The notes under the pieces: model-generated
The model's database searches: none
What the model was told of the DNA's origin: nothing
The model's input: the letters and a program-made list of their open reading frames with translations, nothing else
Shown here: piece after piece, positions 15,790-25,950 of the stretch
How the letters are laid out: each line of letters starts with the position of its first letter
How positions within the stretch are numbered: the first letter of the stretch is position 1
Assembly: GCA_910585435.1 (NCBI GenBank)
Contig: CAJUEJ010000024.1
Location: 22,243 to 67,371, forward strand
Length of the DNA stretch: 45,129 nucleotides
Reading direction: 5' to 3'
Source: an uncultured Hungatella sp.
GTDB taxonomy: Bacteria; Bacillota; Clostridia; Lachnospirales; Lachnospiraceae
Made by a program: the position numbers and the translations under genes

Positions 15790-16819
15790 TTATAATTTCT
15801 CAATCACACACTCATGTCTCTTCGTCTTTTCGTCATAATTAATCCCAATCAGTAAAATATCACTCCCATATCCTTCAAAAACCTGGGGATAATTCCGCTC
15901 TTTAATCTGCCTAATCGCTCCCTCTGCACTTTTATTCCATTTTAACTCGACCACCATAATGGGCATAGAAGAGCCTCCGCAACCTTCTTTCCTTCCCCTC
16001 TCAGCGTATCTTTAAGCAGTCTGTCAGAAGCAGAGATTAACTCCCCTATCTCCCTATGCCGGCCATTTTTCACTGCCCTGATAAACTCCTGCCGGATTTC
16101 TTCGTTAGGAATATAAACAGACCTGGTTTCTGTTTCATAGGCCAGATACCCCAGATGGATCAGTAAAGTCAGAACATCATCCTTACTGCCAATACTGGTC
16201 ATATCATTCTGAAAGCTTCTGACATCCATTGGACAATGCGCCCCGCCCAGCATCAAAATAAGTGCTTCCCTCAGCCCATCCAGATTCATGTCAATATAAA
16301 CCTTTAAAGATTCATAAGTCTCTGTCTCTGTCCAATAGGTTCCAAACTCTCCATTCTCCATAGCCTGCACAATAGCATTGGGATTGTATATGGATTTTTC
16401 CTTAGGAAACGAGTAGCCGTCATACCATCTCTTTGTCTCTTCAAAATCCATATAGTAAGTTTCACAAAGAGTCCGAACCTCCTCTTCCGTAAAGCCTGTA
16501 TACGCTGCCAGCCTTTTAGGAGATACCATAGTGTATGTACTCTCTGAAATCTGTCATAGCTGACTGCGTCCCATGAGTCTCCTCCTTTTCCTCCATAGGG
16601 TAAAACTCCTGCAGCTCTCCCACTACCTGTTCCTGAAGATAATCCACAATGTCTTTCCCCTCTCTGCATGTGGAAATGAACCAGGTAATATCCAGATAAA
16701 TCACATCATATTTGTTTAAATATTTCTCAAAAAAAGGGTCTTTTTCTATCTCCAGGCCGACAAAGAGTTCTTTGGAATCACAGCTTCCCATCATTTCCCA
16801 AATTCAGATACATTCCCAT
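15790..16819 (-). pseudogene. Decayed AAA-ATPase/PD-(D/E)XK gene (PF09820 type)
   Basis: Remnant of a gene like the one at 13,979. An intact AGGAGG (16829-16834) and ATG at 16819 begin MGMYLNLGN, the family's start. The frame then stops, and about 50 codons including Walker A are missing before GSCDSKELFVGLEIEKD. Near 16,590 some 80 codons including Walker B are lost. At about 16,530 a 4-base repeat (GAGTACATACACTATG) shifts the frame before MVSPKRLAAYTGFTEEEV. Near 15,966 a further deletion joins KVAEAL to MPIMVVELKW, removing the sequence before the PD-(D/E)XK core. The C-terminus ends properly with ECVIEKL at 15790. Several independent lesions mean it cannot make a working protein. Confidence 0.88.
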
Positions 16820-16912
16820 GTCCAAATGCCTCCTGTCGACACTGTTTGTATCCTATCTTATCATGGAAAAATGGATTTTACAAGCCGCCTGTCTCTCTGA
16901 CATAGACAAGGA

Positions 16913-19294
16913 TCACAAAATCCTCTCCTCAATCAACTGCTTGATTTGGCTGGAACTGGTGCTTTCCGTATACGGGAAAAATACCATCTCCGCTCCGTTC
17001 TTCTCCAGAAACTCTTTTTCCATAAGCCAGTCCGGATTATCCGCATAATCGCTTCCGGAAAACTGACAGTCAAAATGAAGCAGTTTATAGGCATCCCTGG
17101 TTCCCCCGTAATTTACCGGAATATCCACCGCCTCATCCACGTACCTGCAGGCACGAACCAACTCAATCCGCTCCTCAAACGGAATAAAAGGCTCTGTCTT
17201 CTTATACTTTCTCACTCCCTCATCCGTCACCACTCCCACAATCAGATAATCACACTGCTCCTTGGCCCGTTTAAACATATTCAGGTGCCCCACGTGGAAC
17301 AGGTCGAATACCCCCGCAATATAGCCGGTGTGGAATCTCTTTCGGAAGCCCGGGCCGCCTGTTCCGCCGTCTGCCCCATTAGATGCCAGGCTGTTTGCCC
17401 CACTGTCTTTCATACTGCCGGCCAAAGTATCTGACACAACAGGCCTGCGTTTCCTTGGGTAGTCCTTGCCGGAATCATAGATACTGTATTCCCTGACTCC
17501 CATTTCATCCAACTGCTTCATCACCGACAAATAATTTTTAATGCAGATCAATACTTTATATTCCCCGCTCTGCATCTGCTTTATGATATCCGGCGGCTGA
17601 ATCGGAATTCCTTCTATTTCCTGCCCCCACTTCTCTTTGTTGTTATCCACAACCGCATATACAGGATAATCCCGCCGGTACATCCCTAAAAATCTTTTGG
17701 TAAAATTACCTGAGCCAAACAGTATCAGCTTTCTGGTATCTGCATTATGGAAAATGTCAACAAACAATTTCTGGTATTCGCCCGCCGAAAAATTCATTCT
17801 CTGGCGGTTGGCATTGACAATCCCGCTGTCACGCCGGCATTTTTCGTGGTAAGATCGCAGTTCTTTTTCTTTTCTCAGTTCCGCCAGAAAATCCCACTCC
17901 ATCTTCTGCCACTTTTCAAGTTTCTCCATGAGGCCGTATCTCTCCAGCAGCTGATTCACAGGAAGCAATTTCCCTACCTCTATATCGCCTGCATAAAACG
18001 TAGCTATCATACGCCAAATCATTTCGTTGGCCGGATAATGTTCCTCACAGAATTCCTGGTCATAAAACAGAAACGTGCCGTCTACATGAAAACTGTTGAG
18101 CGGAACCATATCTAGGTATCCCTTTTTTAATATTGCCCCTTCCCCATCTCCCTGATCCGGTTTCACGATTTCTGATGACTGAAGAATCAAATCCCGGAAA
18201 TGATCCATTTCCTTAAAAAACTGCTCCCTGTCAGTATGCAAAAGTCTTTTCAAATAAAGCTGCCCGGATTCCTCTTTGATATAGGGCATTACATAAATAT
18301 CTTCTCCATGAAGATCTTTCTCTATTTTGGCATCAATCACTGGTATCCCACGTTCCGCCAATTCCTGCCCATGTTCTAATAACTTATGAAGACGTTCTCT
18401 TCCTTCTTCATAAGCCGCCCTCTTTTCCACAATGCCGGAGCGGCGGATAATCGTGAGAAAGGCGTTGGCCCTTCCGCGCTCCATAGAGCTTGTCACATGG
18501 CTGACATCGCATAACTCCCCATTTAACGAACATTCCACCAGATATGCGTTGGCCATCTGATGGAACATATCATTTTTTATCAGGCCATCATAGAGACTTT
18601 CTTCCTCTAAAAAAACGGACTTGGGATAATGATAGGTAGGGAATAAACGGTTCGATAAATCCTCATTGGGAAGAGAATCCTCCCCATAGATCAGCCTCGG
18701 ATTGTCCAGGTCAGAAAGAACAGAGAAAAATTGCATACTCTTCCAGCCTGCTTTTAAAAGCATCTCTCTCATCTCTTCCCGGCTGTAGCAACGCCCTGTG
18801 AATTTGTCTTCTTTTTTCGCATATGCCCTTCTATATCCTTCAATTCCGTCAAAATTCCGTTCCGTGTATGGATCCCTGTCCCCGCAGAAATACTTAAGGC
18901 CATATCGGTTGTTCATGCCGAGAAGAAGGGTTCCGTCCGGTTTAAGAAGAGATTTCCATATTTTCAGAATCTCTTCCGGACTCTCCAGCCGTTCTAATTC
19001 CTGAATAGAAACAATATAGTCGAATCGGTTGGTATGTTCCTGAACCCACTGAGAAGAGATCGACAGTTCCGGAGAAGCTATCGTCACATCCATACCCTTT
19101 TCCCGGCAAATGTCCGAATAAATATCCTGTTCTTCTCCAATAAGCAAAACAGCGCTGCTCGGTTTGAAATCGTACCAGTTGAGCAAGCCTTTTTTTATTC
19201 CTGTAATCAGCAGTTCCTCCTGAATCAACGGTTCCCCACCGCTATGCTCTAATCGCTCCATCTTTGTGTTATTCCTTTTCAATACCATTTTCAT
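16913..19294 (-). CDS. Four-domain protein: methyltransferase, kinase-like, Rossmann module, cytidylyltransferase
   Basis: A 793-residue multidomain enzyme, last gene of the glycan run. Residues about 45-190 are a class I SAM methyltransferase-like domain (AVLLIGEEQD, FDYIVSIQELE, LLKPDGTLLLGMNN). Residues about 270-430 look like a distant protein-kinase/aminoglycoside-kinase fold, with MVPLNSFHVDGTFLFYDQEF resembling the D-x4-N and DxE catalytic region. Residues about 521-606 are the shared Rossmann module (LILFGSGNF, VVDNNKEKWGQ). A Gly/Ser/Ala linker follows. Residues 657-793 are a TagD/LicC-type cytidylyltransferase with HVGH at 667-670 and a final TSSSQIK motif. The first two domains recall the order in WbdD, the E. 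coli O9a chain-terminating methyltransferase/kinase. The start is the ATG at 19294, which overlaps the upstream TGA stop (ATGA). The substrate is unknown. Confidence 0.78.
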   Translation of the reverse strand: MKMVLKRNNTKMERLEHSGGEPLIQEELLITGIKKGLLNWYDFKPSSAVLLIGEEQDIYSDICREKGMDVTIASPELSISSQWVQEHTNRFDYIVSIQELERLESPEEILKIWKSLLKPDGTLLLGMNNRYGLKYFCGDRDPYTERNFDGIEGYRRAYAKKEDKFTGRCYSREEMREMLLKAGWKSMQFFSVLSDLDNPRLIYGEDSLPNEDLSNRLFPTYHYPKSVFLEEESLYDGLIKNDMFHQMANAYLVECSLNGELCDVSHVTSSMERGRANAFLTIIRRSGIVEKRAAYEEGRERLHKLLEHGQELAERGIPVIDAKIEKDLHGEDIYVMPYIKEESGQLYLKRLLHTDREQFFKEMDHFRDLILQSSEIVKPDQGDGEGAILKKGYLDMVPLNSFHVDGTFLFYDQEFCEEHYPANEMIWRMIATFYAGDIEVGKLLPVNQLLERYGLMEKLEKWQKMEWDFLAELRKEKELRSYHEKCRRDSGIVNANRQRMNFSAGEYQKLFVDIFHNADTRKLILFGSGNFTKRFLGMYRRDYPVYAVVDNNKEKWGQEIEGIPIQPPDIIKQMQSGEYKVLICIKNYLSVMKQLDEMGVREYSIYDSGKDYPRKRRPVVSDTLAGSMKDSGANSLASNGADGGTGGPGFRKRFHTGYIAGVFDLFHVGHLNMFKRAKEQCDYLIVGVVTDEGVRKYKKTEPFIPFEERIELVRACRYVDEAVDIPVNYGGTRDAYKLLHFDCQFSGSDYADNPDWLMEKEFLEKNGAEMVFFPYTESTSSSQIKQLIEERIL

Positions 19295-20532
19295 CTTCCA
19301 CCATGTCTTTTCATGGCACAATCTTCCAAACTGTTTATAGCAAACTTTTCATGATTTTCCTTATAATATTTAAGCATCTTCTCCTTCTGATGCCCAAACG
19401 CTAAGTGCCCTGCCAACACATTCTTCACTTCATAGATTGCCAGATCCTTATTCACATTATCCTGGCATATAAAAGCCTCATCTCTGCCCATGCCAGATTC
19501 TCCCGGAGCCTCCGGCCATTTTCCCATCATCAGCCATCTGCGGCGTGAGTACATAATGCAGCCGATATTATAATAGCAGTTCAGAATTTCAAAACCCCCA
19601 TGCTGCCCGAACCGCTCCGCCATACCGTCAAACGTATCCATGGTATCCCACAAAAATTCCGCAGTCTCCACCATGTTAAACACCGCGCTGAACCTGCTTT
19701 TATATGCTCTTCCAAATCTTTCTTCATATTCCTCCGTCTTTCCAATCAGTCTTATGTAGGAAGCATAGCTGCAACAGTTAAGCGGTACTATAGGAACCAT
19801 GAATCCAATCCGGTATTCTCCTTCCCGTTCAATTTTATGGTAATTCTCTACCATCTGACGAAAAAAGTACTTCCCGATAAATATGTCTTCATCCATTTTT
19901 ATAATATACTCCGCCGACGGATGCAGCTCAATCACCAGGTTCTGAACAAAACACACCTGATTTTTCTCTGTATAGAGATAGGACCACCCATTCTTCTCAG
20001 CAATTTTTTTCAGAGTTTCATCATATTTTCCTGAAGACACCAGGCAGTAGTCCATGGCTTCATCCTGAAAGGCTTCAATACGTCCAATGGTATCCTCCCA
20101 CAAAATCGGCTCATAACCGGCCAGTATATAGCACAGATATCGCTTTCCTTTGCTTCTGTCAATAAAGGAATATGGGATATCACATCTGTATGGCTCTATC
20201 TTTTCCTGCAGATTTCGTAGATTATAGACCTCTGTCACCTTGTAAGCCCCTAATTGTCTCCATACATCCTCCACATAATTAATAGAGAGAATGACAGCAA
20301 AAGAATCTCTTTCCAGTTTCTCAATCTCCTTTGGATCTACAACTGGTATTCCTTCATATTGGTGCTGGAAGGTACATTTGAAGTTGTCCGCAATAAACAA
20401 AATCCGCTCTCCATATCCATTCTGTTTAAACCATGCGATAATCTCATTCGTTTGTCTTCCGATTCCCCACAATACAATGGGTTTTTCTAATTTCTTCTGG
20501 CTTTCCAGTTCCTTTAAACAGTCTGTGATCAA
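19291..20532 (-). CDS. Rossmann module fused to a glycosyltransferase-like domain
   Basis: 413 residues. The N-terminal part (about 17-108) is the Rossmann-like module (PIVLWGIGRQTNEII, then ADN, EGIPVVDPKEI). The rest is a GT-A fold glycosyltransferase-like domain with a DxD-like metal site in the stretch YIIKMDEDIFIGKYFF near residue 210 and a conserved GHLAFGHQ near the end. Here the module precedes the catalytic domain, the reverse of most neighbours. The start is a TTG at 20532 with GGAGG 9 bases upstream; no nearby ATG fits. The stop overlaps the next gene's start by ATGA. Acceptor and donor are unknown. Confidence 0.75.
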   Translation of the reverse strand: MITDCLKELESQKKLEKPIVLWGIGRQTNEIIAWFKQNGYGERILFIADNFKCTFQHQYEGIPVVDPKEIEKLERDSFAVILSINYVEDVWRQLGAYKVTEVYNLRNLQEKIEPYRCDIPYSFIDRSKGKRYLCYILAGYEPILWEDTIGRIEAFQDEAMDYCLVSSGKYDETLKKIAEKNGWSYLYTEKNQVCFVQNLVIELHPSAEYIIKMDEDIFIGKYFFRQMVENYHKIEREGEYRIGFMVPIVPLNCCSYASYIRLIGKTEEYEERFGRAYKSRFSAVFNMVETAEFLWDTMDTFDGMAERFGQHGGFEILNCYYNIGCIMYSRRRWLMMGKWPEAPGESGMGRDEAFICQDNVNKDLAIYEVKNVLAGHLAFGHQKEKMLKYYKENHEKFAINSLEDCAMKRHGGR

Positions 20533-20557
20533 TTCTGCTTTCCTCCGGTTAAGTATT

Positions 20558-21856
20558 CTAAAATCTGTAAATATTAGATTCCTTAATGCCTAGTCTCGTT
20601 AACTGCTTGTTAATTTCTTCTCCATGATACTTATTTGCGATAATATACAATAAATCCGGATACTTTTCTATGGTTTCCGTCGGAGACAAAATCATATGCC
20701 CTCCTAATTCGGTTCCCCAAAGTTCCTCTGCATTATCTGTAAAACAAAGAACCTGATTGTCTGCCCCTACGGATTTTAAATAATCGAACATACCCCTTCC
20801 CCGTACCCCACACCCAAAGATCACAATCTGACGGTCTGTTAAATTTTCTAAAAGGGTATATCTTCTGTTCTCTGCTTTTTGAATCTGTCTATAACTTTCC
20901 TCGATATCCTCCCATACCTGTTCTCTCGATTTTCTCAGAAAGTCATGGATAGCATTTGAAAATGCCTTATCGTCAAATAACATTAGTGTCTCTCTGTCTT
21001 TTTCCAGTTCATAATAGCTACGCTCAAATAAATCCTTCCTGGCCGTTTTGTCAAAGCGCAGCAGGTTCCCATAAAAATCATTATATTTCCATGTATAATA
21101 ATGCTGCCAGATATATCTGTTCTCTATCTTTCTCTTTCTTAATTCCCTTTTAAGGAAATCAAACTCATCAGCTATCACCACTGCTTTCTTCGGATCATAT
21201 ACAGAAGACCCTGGATTATCCACCCGATACAGATATACCGGAATATCCAAATGATATGCCCTGTCTGCCAACGCACTTGTCAAAAAGCGAAAAGACATGT
21301 CCTGAAAAGAAGCCCCTGGTGATTCGTTCATACGGATCTCTTTTTCAATCAAAAATGTCCGTCGAAAAATTCCTGTCCAATAGCGCAGTATCTGCCTCAT
21401 ATCTTCTGGATGCTGGCTGCTTTCCAAAAGCTTCCCATAATCGCCTTCCGGATACATTTTTACAATTTCCTGAAAGCGTTTTTCCTTAATGTCAAATATA
21501 TTGAAATAGTCTCCGTTAATGTAGTCTGCCTCATATTTCTCTGCAATTTCAAAAAGCTTTTCAAGCATGTCCGGCCGATACATATCATCTGATTCCAGTA
21601 CGGCAATATATTTTCCTTTTGCATAGCGGATGCCTTCATTTATTTTGTGCCCGTAGCTGGTGTTTGGATCATTGATAATCCGGACTCTTCTGTCCTTTTT
21701 AGCATATTCTTTCAATATCTGAGGCGAGGTATCTGTACTTCCGCCATCCATACAGAGAATTTCGATATCTGAAAATGTCTGTGCAATTACACTGTCAAGA
21801 CAATCTTTTAAATATCTTTCTGCATTATGAACAGTGACAATAACTGTAATCTCCAT
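20558..21856 (-). CDS. GT2 family glycosyltransferase with C-terminal Rossmann module
   Basis: 432 residues. A GT2 domain occupies the N-terminal 220 residues: VIVTVHNAERYL, the nucleotide-binding DGGSTD, and the DxD-like ESDDMYRP. A middle helical region follows. Residues 341-432 are the shared Rossmann module (IVIFGCGVRGRGMF, FTDNAEELWGTEL, EEINKQLTRLGI). The catalytic domain and the NESPGASFQD stretch closely resemble the next upstream gene (NESPGAAYQD), so the two are paralogues. A ribosome site GAGG precedes the ATG at 21856. It is presumably cytoplasmic and transfers one sugar of the glycan. Confidence 0.87.
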   Translation of the reverse strand: MEITVIVTVHNAERYLKDCLDSVIAQTFSDIEILCMDGGSTDTSPQILKEYAKKDRRVRIINDPNTSYGHKINEGIRYAKGKYIAVLESDDMYRPDMLEKLFEIAEKYEADYINGDYFNIFDIKEKRFQEIVKMYPEGDYGKLLESSQHPEDMRQILRYWTGIFRRTFLIEKEIRMNESPGASFQDMSFRFLTSALADRAYHLDIPVYLYRVDNPGSSVYDPKKAVVIADEFDFLKRELRKRKIENRYIWQHYYTWKYNDFYGNLLRFDKTARKDLFERSYYELEKDRETLMLFDDKAFSNAIHDFLRKSREQVWEDIEESYRQIQKAENRRYTLLENLTDRQIVIFGCGVRGRGMFDYLKSVGADNQVLCFTDNAEELWGTELGGHMILSPTETIEKYPDLLYIIANKYHGEEINKQLTRLGIKESNIYRF

Positions 21857-21876
21857 TGTATAAACCTCTTCATCAT

Positions 21877-23226
21877 TTATAACAATTTAATTCGTAGTAA
21901 CTTCATATCTGGTTTATATGAATACATATATATGTTTTTCTCTAAAATTCCTAATTCTTTTAATTTGCTTTTCATTTCATTTCCATAACCTTTACTTGCT
22001 ATTACATATACTGCAGTTGGATATAATTCTGTAGCCCTCTCTGGTGTAAAAATTTTTTTATCATACATAGTTTTTCCTTCATAGCCTGCTGATGAATCAC
22101 AAAAAGCCTGAATAGTACTTATATGATTATTCAAAGCAACTGCACCTAAAAAGTTACCATAATTTCCACAACCAAAAATAACTACAGGGTTTGTCTCCAT
22201 AATGTTCAATAATGTAATTATTCTTTTAATACTTTCCTGATATTCATCTCTCATCTTTTCATAGAGTTCTTCTGGATCCTTCATAAATATCTGTAGTCTA
22301 TCCCAATCTTCCGGTATAAAATCTGTCTTTTCAATTATTTTTTTTTGGAACGCCAATTGGAAACTCGATGCTATATTTTTCATTGCCAAAAGATCATTTG
22401 ACCAAAAATGTCCGGACACAACCATCACTGGAAATCTAGTCATCATATGGCAATATAACTTATGATAAAAAACCCGTTTCCATCCCGATGATTTTTCCTC
22501 TATAAATTGTTTCCCCCAACTATATTCATTATATATGAAAGTAAATGCTTTCTGATTATATTCAGATGCTTTAAAATTATCCTGTCGGTATTCATAAATT
22601 GTTTTATCTATATATATTGCTTTTTCCGCCTTAAGAAATATCTGTAACAAACCGCTGGCATCCTGATAAGCAGCACCTGGAGATTCATTCAATCTGACTT
22701 TTTTCAAAAATTCTTTTTTATAAATTCCATACCATAAAAAACAATCTTTTTCTAACAGTTCTGGCATCTTGCGGGGAATCACTTCAATTTTACCATCTAT
22801 ATATTCGTTTTTATTAAATTGAGAAAGACGAATTCTATATGTATAGCAATCAGACACAGTATAAAAAAGATTTGCTGTTCCTTTCACATAATCCGCTTCC
22901 GTTTCCAATGTAAACGAATATAAAGACTCATATGCATCTGGCATAATCCGATCATCCGTATCAACAATTGCAATATAATCTCCAACCGCTGCACTTATAC
23001 CCATATTAACCTGATAACCATAACTCTTTTTGTCTGATATCAGCAATCGAATCCTCTTATCAGTCTTCACACAACTCTCTACAATTTTTAACGTCTTATC
23101 TGTAGAGCCTGCATCTATTACTAAAATCTCAATATCTGAAAGTGTCTGTCTCAATACGCTATTTATACTTTCCTCAATATATTGCTCCATATTCAAGCAT
23201 GGCATGATTACTGATATTTTTGGCAT
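21877..23226 (-). CDS. GT2 family glycosyltransferase with C-terminal Rossmann module
   Basis: 449 residues, similar to its downstream neighbour throughout. The GT2 core has VIMPCLNMEQYI, DAGSTDKT and the metal-binding VDTDDRIMP. Residues 345-449 form the shared Rossmann module (PVVIFGCGNYGNF, CDSSAGYEG, GNEMKSKLKELGI), where the usual DNN...WG signature is worn to DSSAGYEG. The ATG at 23226 lies inside the last 19 bases of the upstream gene, so translation is probably coupled. This gene marks the left edge of the AT-rich part of the island; codon use shifts clearly compared with the paralogue at 20,558. Confidence 0.87.
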   Translation of the reverse strand: MPKISVIMPCLNMEQYIEESINSVLRQTLSDIEILVIDAGSTDKTLKIVESCVKTDKRIRLLISDKKSYGYQVNMGISAAVGDYIAIVDTDDRIMPDAYESLYSFTLETEADYVKGTANLFYTVSDCYTYRIRLSQFNKNEYIDGKIEVIPRKMPELLEKDCFLWYGIYKKEFLKKVRLNESPGAAYQDASGLLQIFLKAEKAIYIDKTIYEYRQDNFKASEYNQKAFTFIYNEYSWGKQFIEEKSSGWKRVFYHKLYCHMMTRFPVMVVSGHFWSNDLLAMKNIASSFQLAFQKKIIEKTDFIPEDWDRLQIFMKDPEELYEKMRDEYQESIKRIITLLNIMETNPVVIFGCGNYGNFLGAVALNNHISTIQAFCDSSAGYEGKTMYDKKIFTPERATELYPTAVYVIASKGYGNEMKSKLKELGILEKNIYMYSYKPDMKLLRIKLL

Positions 23227-24707
23227 AACACGTCCTCTGCCCTTTCTAATGCTGTTTTAATATACCAACCTTTTTTCAAATTTTGAGATAACTTTTCAGT
23301 ATTTTTTACATAAAAATAGTATTGTTCCTCATTCATTTCTTTCAGAATATCATAGATTTCATATAATGAATCCACACAAAAACCCACTTTATTTTTCTTC
23401 ACAAATTGAGCTTGCGCTGCTCCACTCCAAATAATTACTGGAAGACCTGATGAAAGATACAAAGATAACTTATGAGGATTATTATATTTCAAATATTCCC
23501 CTGTTCCCCCAGAACAAGTTTCTATACTGTTCCCATCCCAAATCAAGCCAAATCCTCTATCCAATTTAAGAGGAATAATTTCTGTTGGAAAAGAGCCATG
23601 ATACTTGATATTTATCGCATTTTCACAAATCTCATCAACATAATTAGAGCCATATAAATGAATCTTTAAATGCTCAATTTTTTTTAACTTCAATAAAAAT
23701 GGACTCTTATATAAATCAAGATTAGCTGCTATAGTAACAGATCGCTCAAATATCTTATTTGTATTAGTCTGAACGCCAAGATAATCAAAAACTTCGAGAG
23801 AGATTATACAATTTGCCTCTATACCCTTATCAATAAAAAATTGACGCATAACATCATTATGTACAATAAATACATCACCTATGGAAAGCATTAAGTTAAA
23901 CTCTTTCTGTCTATAGCAAGAATCATATTGCTTTCGTAAACCTTCAACTTCATGGATCATCACAATAAAGCGCACATGCTTCTCATTTTTCATTCGATAA
24001 AGTGTTTTTTCCGGAAGTTCTGTAATCTGCGGTGCTGGATGTTGCATAAAGAGAATGGCGTCATTTTCAATACTATCAAATAAATCTTCCCAATCATGTT
24101 GTGAACGCTGTTTCTGTAAACTATTAGGTTCTGCACCTGAGCAATGTATTTTCTCAATGGAATATCCACAGGAAACAAGAACATTACAAATATCTATACG
24201 TGCCTTACTTCCGCCATAATTATTCCTTTCATAGTACTCCCAAATTTGATAACATCCGTCTTTTTTCTTAGCCAAACAGCATTCTTGACTATTTATATGA
24301 TTCCTCTTCGATAGCTCTTCTATCTGGTTTTTAAATATATATTTTTTCTCATCTTCTATGTCCTTATAATTATCAAGTGCAATTGACCAAAAACAAGATA
24401 TACAATCCAACTCTCTTATCTTGTCTAATTGATCAATTATCTCTTCAAATGCTCTAATCGTTACTATTAAAACACTATTTTGACTATAAACTTCGCAAAA
24501 CTCCTTAAGCGAATACAATGGATAGTTTTTATTTTCAAAATCAATTTCTTTATCTTGGCAATAGTTATCTATTACACCAAAAATAAAAATATCCGGATTG
24601 TCAGATATGAACTTTCTAAAATATTTACCTGCTCCAAAGCAAAATATCTTCTTTTCCTCTGCTTGTTGCTTAAATTCTTCCAAATTACAGTCCTTTACTG
24701 CAATCAT
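23208..24707 (-). CDS. Rossmann module fused to a GT-B glycosyltransferase (Gtf3-like)
   Basis: 499 residues. Residues about 15-110 are the Rossmann-like module in N-terminal position (IFCFGAGKYFRKFI, GVIDNY). From about 160 onward it resembles Gtf3-type GT-B glycosyltransferases: WEYYERNNYGGSKAR, then a second Rossmann-type half ending in NPHKLSLYLSSGLPVIIW followed by Ala-rich AAQAQFVKKNKVGF. In streptococci Gtf3 adds a sugar in the cytoplasm during adhesin glycosylation; the relation here is by motif only. The ATG at 24707 follows GGAGAG. The 3' end overlaps the next gene by 19 bases. Confidence 0.72.
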   Translation of the reverse strand: MIAVKDCNLEEFKQQAEEKKIFCFGAGKYFRKFISDNPDIFIFGVIDNYCQDKEIDFENKNYPLYSLKEFCEVYSQNSVLIVTIRAFEEIIDQLDKIRELDCISCFWSIALDNYKDIEDEKKYIFKNQIEELSKRNHINSQECCLAKKKDGCYQIWEYYERNNYGGSKARIDICNVLVSCGYSIEKIHCSGAEPNSLQKQRSQHDWEDLFDSIENDAILFMQHPAPQITELPEKTLYRMKNEKHVRFIVMIHEVEGLRKQYDSCYRQKEFNLMLSIGDVFIVHNDVMRQFFIDKGIEANCIISLEVFDYLGVQTNTNKIFERSVTIAANLDLYKSPFLLKLKKIEHLKIHLYGSNYVDEICENAINIKYHGSFPTEIIPLKLDRGFGLIWDGNSIETCSGGTGEYLKYNNPHKLSLYLSSGLPVIIWSGAAQAQFVKKNKVGFCVDSLYEIYDILKEMNEEQYYFYVKNTEKLSQNLKKGWYIKTALERAEDVLCQKYQ

Positions 24708-24786
24708 ATCGTATTCTTTCTCTCCTTAAATGATATTCGATCTTTTTCTACCACATTATATTAAATCTTATCTCCACATATTTAAT

Positions 24787-25923
24787 TTAAACTATTTGAT
24801 TACTTAATTCCAATTTAATGCAGTCTAATACATCATCATATAAAATCACATTTTTTTTATATATGTATCCCCACTTTTCCAGTTGAGATAACACCTCATT
24901 TTTCATCTTAACAACCGCAATGACAACGATTATATTGCTCTCTTCTGTTTTCAGAATTTCAGGCGCTTCTATAGGTATCTCCCATAAAAATGTCCCCCAA
25001 AGCCTTTTGTCATTATCCACACATCTGATATTTTTTACTTTTGAATGTTGCAATAACCAACAGCACTCATTTCCCTTCCTTCCTGCTCCAAAAACACAAA
25101 TAATTGGTTCTTTCACAGATGTAAGTTTTGTTAAACACAGCTGTACAATTTCCTCTTTCGCTTCTAAATAACTAATATCGGTAATGGAAGCATTATTATT
25201 ATTGTCTATTCCTTTTTCTATCTGCGAATGGAGATAATACCCCTTTTCTTCAAAAATCGGCCTCCAAAATTCAAAATCATACTTTTCCCATGCATGACAA
25301 CCAAATGGAATCTCATTATGGTTCAATAGAAAACAACGGCGAACATCCTTTTCAAAAGCGAATTTCAGAGCAATTTCAATTGGAGCTACACGAAAATCTT
25401 CAGAATCATAACTTGCCCAAAAAGCATCCTCATGAGTATCTATATAATTAATAGATTCTCTATTGAGTATATTTAAAAATGCTGATATCCTTCGAAGAGA
25501 AAGTCCGCCATTTCCTACATACCATACTCCTCTTTTCAATGTTCTTAAGTATTTCACTCCATTTAACCATGGGGCTCCAATATAATCATAACCATATTTG
25601 TAAAACTGTTCTAAAGAATCTGAAAAAACAAATGCGTCTAATTGAAAAATCAGGATATACTCATATTTAATAAAACGATTATAAAAATCCTTGGAAATCA
25701 TCATCTGGTTATAAGATTCTACAGATTCCATCCAATAACTGGGTACAATTTCATATGTAACACGATCTTTTAATAGATAGTCTTCTCTTGGAATGTGATC
25801 CGGAACCACAAGTATAATAGGATGATTTTTTAAAACATTTAAGCAATTTTCATATGATATTTTTTCTAATTCTGTCAGATGAGTATGGTAATACGGGATT
25901 ACGACTGCAATATCATTCCTCAT
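24787..25923 (-). CDS. DUF5672 family glycosyltransferase-like protein with Rossmann module
   Basis: 378 residues from the ATG at 25923, chosen because GGGGAA lies 7 bases upstream; the ATG at 25938 has no ribosome site and would include that site in the gene. The N-terminal 230 residues match the DUF5672 family by FQLDAFVFSD, YDYIGAPW, VGNGGLSLRR and HEDAFW. These proteins occur in polysaccharide loci and are thought to be GT-A-like transferases, with the DxF/DED-type acidic residues visible here. The last 107 residues are the shared Rossmann module (ICVFGAGRKGNECC, VDNDKRLWGTFLWEIPI). Confidence 0.78.
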   Translation of the reverse strand: MRNDIAVVIPYYHTHLTELEKISYENCLNVLKNHPIILVVPDHIPREDYLLKDRVTYEIVPSYWMESVESYNQMMISKDFYNRFIKYEYILIFQLDAFVFSDSLEQFYKYGYDYIGAPWLNGVKYLRTLKRGVWYVGNGGLSLRRISAFLNILNRESINYIDTHEDAFWASYDSEDFRVAPIEIALKFAFEKDVRRCFLLNHNEIPFGCHAWEKYDFEFWRPIFEEKGYYLHSQIEKGIDNNNNASITDISYLEAKEEIVQLCLTKLTSVKEPIICVFGAGRKGNECCWLLQHSKVKNIRCVDNDKRLWGTFLWEIPIEAPEILKTEESNIIVVIAVVKMKNEVLSQLEKWGYIYKKNVILYDDVLDCIKLELSNQIV

Positions 25924-25950
25924 AAATCTATTCCCCATATATTTGATAGA

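Noticed and set aside
15782..16819. Two or three separate small genes on the minus strand
   Set aside because: The fragments align in order with one protein of the family at 13,979, so they are pieces of one decayed gene.
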